Origin: Actinomycetota bacterium
GTDB taxonomy: Bacteria > Actinomycetota > Actinomycetes > Streptosporangiales > Streptosporangiaceae
Length of the DNA: 64,000 nucleotides
Reading direction: 5' to 3'
Assembly (NCBI GenBank): GCA_003168255.1
Contig: PMSU01000036.1
Coordinates: 159,957-223,956, forward strand
This document shows, in pieces, positions 60,791-64,000 of the stretch (its first letter is position 1; each line of letters begins with the position of its first letter). Below the pieces are notes generated by a model. That model worked only from the letters and a program-made list of their open reading frames with translations. It did no database searches and had not been told where the DNA came from. Made by a program: the position numbers and the translations under genes.

Positions 60791-61259
60791 ACGGCGGGAA
60801 ACACCGGGGTGACTGCCACGCTAACCGTCGCAAATCGTCTCACGAAGCACAATCTGAACGCACAGCCTGTGGACAACTCTGGGGAAAAGCTCGGGGCAAC
60901 CGGCGGACAACCAGGCAACCGCAGGGGAGAACGCGCGAACAATCGGCCTGGGCGCCGCGACAGCGCACAGCCGGCCAATCTCGACGGCCTTCCTTCCCAC
61001 ATCCCCTGTGGACGCAGTTTGCTGGGCCGACCTGGGGTAACGGCAGTTCTCCCCACGATCCACCGCACCTACTACGACTACGTTCTCTTCTTTCTCAGAA
61101 AACATCTAAACCAACAGTGGGTGGCGGCGGTCAGGCACCTGCGTCAGGCACCAGCACGACATCCTTGGCTCGCTGGCGTCGACTTACCCAGGGTGAGCAT
61201 CGCTACACACCCAGTGCGAGGATCACTAAAAACATGCATCGGACAGGAGGCGGATTGCG
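60791..61259. other. oriC: Origin of replication (oriC), dnaA-dnaN spacer
   Basis: A 469-bp gene-free stretch between dnaA and dnaN, the oriC location in most actinobacteria. It includes TGTGGACAA (60,868-60,876), a weaker TGTGGACGC (61,007-61,015) and a locally AT-richer stretch at ~61,065-61,110 that could unwind first. Exact box number needs a consensus scan. Confidence 0.8.
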
Positions 61260-62384
61260 GTGAAATTCCAGGTAGAGCGCGATGTACTGGCCGAGGCCGT
61301 GGCGTGGACGGCACGGGCGCTGCCGGCCCGCCCGGCGCTTCCGGTGCTGGCCGGCATGCGGCTACAGGCGGGCGAGGACCTCACGCTCTCCAGTTTTGAT
61401 TACGACGTCTCTGCCCAGGCGTCCCTTCCCGTCGCGGTCGAGGAAGAGGGGGATGTGCTCGTCTCGGGACGGCTGCTTGCCGAGATCACCCGGAGCCTCC
61501 CGCCACGGCCGGTAGAGGTGCACACCGATGGGGCACGGACGATCCTGACCTGTGGAAGCGCGCAGTTCTCCCTGCTCATGCTGCCGGCTGAGGATTACCC
61601 GGCGCTGCCCGACATGCCGCCCGCGGTAGGCACCGTGGAGAGCGATGTGTTCGCGGCCGCCGTGGCTCAGGTGGCTACCGCCGCTGGCCGCGATGACACC
61701 CTTCCCGCCCTCACCGGCGTGCGGATAGAGATCGAGGCGGACACGCTGACGCTGATCGCCACCGACAGGTACCGGCTCGCGGTGCGCGAGCTCCGCTGGA
61801 GTCCGGCCAAGCCGGACCTGAGCGCAGCCGTGCTCGTGCCCGGCCGGGCACTGGCCGACACCGCCCGCGCGCTGACCGCGGGGGCGGAGGTCTCGATCGC
61901 GCTCGCGCTGCCAGGCGAGAACGGGGACGGGATGATCGGCTTTGAGGGTGGTGGCAGGCGCGCCACGACCCGCCTGCTCGGCGGCGAGTTTCCCCGCTAC
62001 CAGGCCCTGCTGCCCGACCAGGTGAACGCCACGGCCGAGTTGCCTGCGGCGCTGCTGTCAGAGTCGGTCAAGCGTGTCGCGCTGGTGGCCGAGCGCAATA
62101 CCCCGGTGCGGCTCTCCTTCACTCCCGGCCAGCTGCTACTCGAAGCCGGCACCGGTGATGAGGCACAGGCGGCGGAGACGCTGGAGGCGAGCTACGAGGG
62201 CGATGACATCCAGATCGCGTTCAACCCGCAGTACCTGCTCGACGGGCTGACCGTGATGGACTCGGACACCGTCCGGATCTCGTTCACCGCACCGGCCAAG
62301 CCCGCCGTGATCACTGGCAAGCCTGCCGCAGATCAGGCACCCGACTACCGTTACCTGCTGATGCCGATCCGGCTTGGCGGCTGA
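61260..62384 (+). CDS. dnaN: DNA polymerase III beta clamp
   Basis: A 374-residue sliding clamp with three repeated domains: MKFQVERDVLAEAVAWTARALPARPALPVLAGM, VATAAGRDDTLPALTGVRIEI and IAFNPQYLLDGLTVMDSDTVRISF with the C-terminal YLLMPIRL. It tethers polymerases to DNA. AGGAGG precedes the GTG start. Confidence 0.97.
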   Translation: MKFQVERDVLAEAVAWTARALPARPALPVLAGMRLQAGEDLTLSSFDYDVSAQASLPVAVEEEGDVLVSGRLLAEITRSLPPRPVEVHTDGARTILTCGSAQFSLLMLPAEDYPALPDMPPAVGTVESDVFAAAVAQVATAAGRDDTLPALTGVRIEIEADTLTLIATDRYRLAVRELRWSPAKPDLSAAVLVPGRALADTARALTAGAEVSIALALPGENGDGMIGFEGGGRRATTRLLGGEFPRYQALLPDQVNATAELPAALLSESVKRVALVAERNTPVRLSFTPGQLLLEAGTGDEAQAAETLEASYEGDDIQIAFNPQYLLDGLTVMDSDTVRISFTAPAKPAVITGKPAADQAPDYRYLLMPIRLGG

Positions 62385-62423
62385 CGGGCGCGGCGAAGAG
62401 CGCGCCGCAGTAGCCTCGCATCC

Positions 62424-63551
62424 GTGCACCTCACCCGGCTCGCGCTGACCGACTTCCGCAGCTACGCCACCGCGGATCTGCACCTGGAGCCCGGCGTGAC
62501 CTCATTTACCGGCGCCAACGGCCAGGGCAAAACGAACCTGGTGGAGGCGGTCGGGTATGTGGCCACCCTGGCCAGCCATCGCGTCGCGACCGATGCGCCG
62601 CTGGTCCGCAGCGGGGCCGACCGAGCCATTGTGCGGGCCGGCGTGACCTCGGCGGAGCGTGCCTGCCTGGTCGAGATCGAGATCAACCCGGCCCGCGCCA
62701 ACCGGGCAAGGCTCAACCGCGCCCCGGTGCAAAGGCCGCGGCAGATACTCGGGACGCTGCGCGCGGTGCTCTTCGCTCCAGAGGATCTTTCCCTGGTCAA
62801 GGGCGATCCGGGCGAGCGCCGGCGGTACATCGATGACCTGCTCGTCCAGTCCGCACCCAGATATGCGGGAGTCAGATCCGACTATGACCGGGTAGTGCGC
62901 CAGCGGACTGCGCTGCTGAAATCGGCCCGCTCCCGGCCGCCGGGGAACCGGCCGATGCTCGGCGCCCTTGAAGCCTGGGATGAGCAACTGGTGCGGATAG
63001 GCGCCGAGCTGATGGCAGGCAGGCTCGAGCTGGTCGGCGCGCTCCGCCCGCTCGCTGTCAAGTCATATGCCACGGTCTCTGGTGATGAGTGCGCCGTGGA
63101 GATCACGTATCGCCCGGCGCTGCGCGACAAGGCCGAGCCCGGATGCGATCGGGACCAGCTAGAGGCCAGCCTGCGGGAGGCGCTCATCGAGGCCCGCGGC
63201 GCGGAAATCGATCGCGGTGTCTGCCTTATCGGCCCGCATCGCGATGAGCTGGAGCTGCGGATCGGCCAGTTGCCCGCCCGCGGCTACGCGAGTCATGGGG
63301 AGTCCTGGTCGCTCGCGCTCGCCCTGCGGCTGGCCGGCTATGAGCTGCTGCGCTCGGCCGGCGAAGACCCGGTACTGCTGCTTGACGACGTCTTCGCCGA
63401 GCTCGACGGACAGCGCAGGGAGCGCCTGGCCACGATGGCGGCTGCCGCGGAGCAGGTGCTGGTCACCGCCGCCGTGCCCGCCGACCTGCCGGCAGGTCTC
63501 GGGGCAGCCAGGTTCGATGTGGCCGACGGGGTGATCACCCGTGCCCGCTGA
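62424..63551 (+). CDS. recF: DNA replication/repair protein RecF
   Basis: A 375-residue SMC-like ATPase with GANGQGKTNLVEAVGYVA (Walker A) and the late VLLLDDVFAELDGQRRERL (Walker B and signature region). It helps load RecA at gaps. TAGCCT sits 7 nt before the GTG, suggesting a leaderless transcript. It overlaps the next gene by 11 nt. Confidence 0.96.
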   Translation: MHLTRLALTDFRSYATADLHLEPGVTSFTGANGQGKTNLVEAVGYVATLASHRVATDAPLVRSGADRAIVRAGVTSAERACLVEIEINPARANRARLNRAPVQRPRQILGTLRAVLFAPEDLSLVKGDPGERRRYIDDLLVQSAPRYAGVRSDYDRVVRQRTALLKSARSRPPGNRPMLGALEAWDEQLVRIGAELMAGRLELVGALRPLAVKSYATVSGDECAVEITYRPALRDKAEPGCDRDQLEASLREALIEARGAEIDRGVCLIGPHRDELELRIGQLPARGYASHGESWSLALALRLAGYELLRSAGEDPVLLLDDVFAELDGQRRERLATMAAAAEQVLVTAAVPADLPAGLGAARFDVADGVITRAR

Positions 63552-64000
63552 CGATGCGGAGCGCAGGATCCGCAGCGCCCGCGAGGCACTCGCTGCTGCC
63601 ATCCAGGACGCGAAGGAACGCGATCCGAGGATCCAGCCGACACGGCTGGCTCCACGGGATCAGCCTGAACGGCAGCAGGATCGCCCTCCTGCCCGCAAGC
63701 GCGGATCCGGCGGGGATGATCCGCAGCGGCTGGGAGATGCGATCAGCGGATTGCTTGCCGAGAGGGGGTGGCAGGAGCAGGCCGCCGTCGGCTCGGCATT
63801 CGGCCGTTGGGAGCAGATCGTCGGTGCTGAGCTTGCTGCTCATGCCCGGCCCGACGGGTTCTGTGACGGTGAGCTGGTGGTGATCGCTGACTCGACCGCG
63901 TGGGCCACCCAGCTGCGGTTGCTCGCCGGAACGCTGGTGCGGCGGCTCAACGCTGAGCTCGGCGACGGCACGGTGCGGCGGGTCAAGGTCCGCGGCCCGG
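63541..64000 (+). CDS. DciA-like (DUF721) protein, partial at window end
   Basis: A frame beginning at GTG 63,541 (PADDAERRIRSAREALAAAI), inside the recF end, and running off the window with no stop. The DUF721 core is clear: LLAERGWQEQAAVGSAFGRWEQIVG, ELAAHARPDGFCDGELVVIADSTAWATQLRLLAGTLVRRLNAELG. The domain is that of DciA, the ancestral loader of DnaB. At least 153 residues are visible. Confidence 0.93.
   Translation, partial: MPADDAERRIRSAREALAAAIQDAKERDPRIQPTRLAPRDQPERQQDRPPARKRGSGGDDPQRLGDAISGLLAERGWQEQAAVGSAFGRWEQIVGAELAAHARPDGFCDGELVVIADSTAWATQLRLLAGTLVRRLNAELGDGTVRRVKVRGP

Overview
This window is from a high-GC actinobacterium and ends at the chromosomal origin. From about 26 kb to the right edge the gene order is the conserved actinobacterial origin neighbourhood: dnaB, rplI, rpsR, ssb, rpsF, a class A PBP, DUF5318, a PadR regulator, ino1, cca, a DUF6049 protein, murJ, a pseudokinase, sigM with its anti-sigma factor, trxB, trxA, parB, parA, rsmG, jag, yidC, yidD, rnpA, rpmH, dnaA, oriC, dnaN, recF and a DciA-like gene cut by the window end. 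The order resembles mycobacteria and Streptosporangiales-type genomes; I cannot name the genus.

Region 1 (1-15,080) is an integrated element of about 14.5 kb in the 3' half of a tRNA-Arg(ACG) gene, bounded by a 48-bp direct repeat (495-542 and 15,004-15,051). Its rightward operon carries small Cys-rich proteins, an HNH/NUMOD4 protein, an FtsK/TraB-type DNA translocase, a zinc-ribbon membrane protein and a lipoprotein. Its leftward operon carries two excisionase-type HTH proteins, a DUF3631 ATPase, several small proteins, a phage-fibre-like beta protein and a 1,223-residue tape-measure protein with a lytic transglycosylase domain. An XRE repressor and a tyrosine integrase lie at the tRNA end. 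The layout is that of an actinomycete integrative and conjugative element (AICE) with a piece of a siphophage tail but no capsid, terminase, portal or tube genes. A degraded second integrase just outside the left att repeat suggests older insertions at the same tRNA.

Region 2 (15-21 kb) is accessory: a TetR remnant, a carboxymuconolactone decarboxylase-like protein, a DGPF/YCII protein with an ECF42-type sigma factor, a GNAT/glycolipid-binding/BKACE operon, and a methyltransferase and a MerR regulator that meet head to head and have both lost their 5' ends.

Region 3 (21-38.6 kb) holds dnaB, interrupted by two inteins (one in the P-loop, of class 3 type with a degenerate endonuclease; one at the classical RESG/SIEQ site with intact-looking endonuclease motifs), the ribosomal/ssb operon, AraC/SnoaL and AP-endonuclease genes, a GT87 transferase with a class A PBP, PadR with a palindromic operator, ino1, and cca.

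Region 4 (38.8-52.4 kb) covers cell-wall export and redox: DUF6049, MurJ, pseudokinase, SigM/anti-SigM, TrxB/TrxA, then an aminotransferase, a D-Ala-D-Ala-ligase-like protein and a threonine aldolase.

Region 5 (52.4-64 kb) is the segregation and replication-initiation cluster, with two perfect parS sites (one inside parA), DnaA-box-like sequences around dnaA, and oriC between dnaA and dnaN. At least eight genes have a TANNNT hexamer exactly 6-7 nt before the start codon, which fits widespread leaderless transcription.
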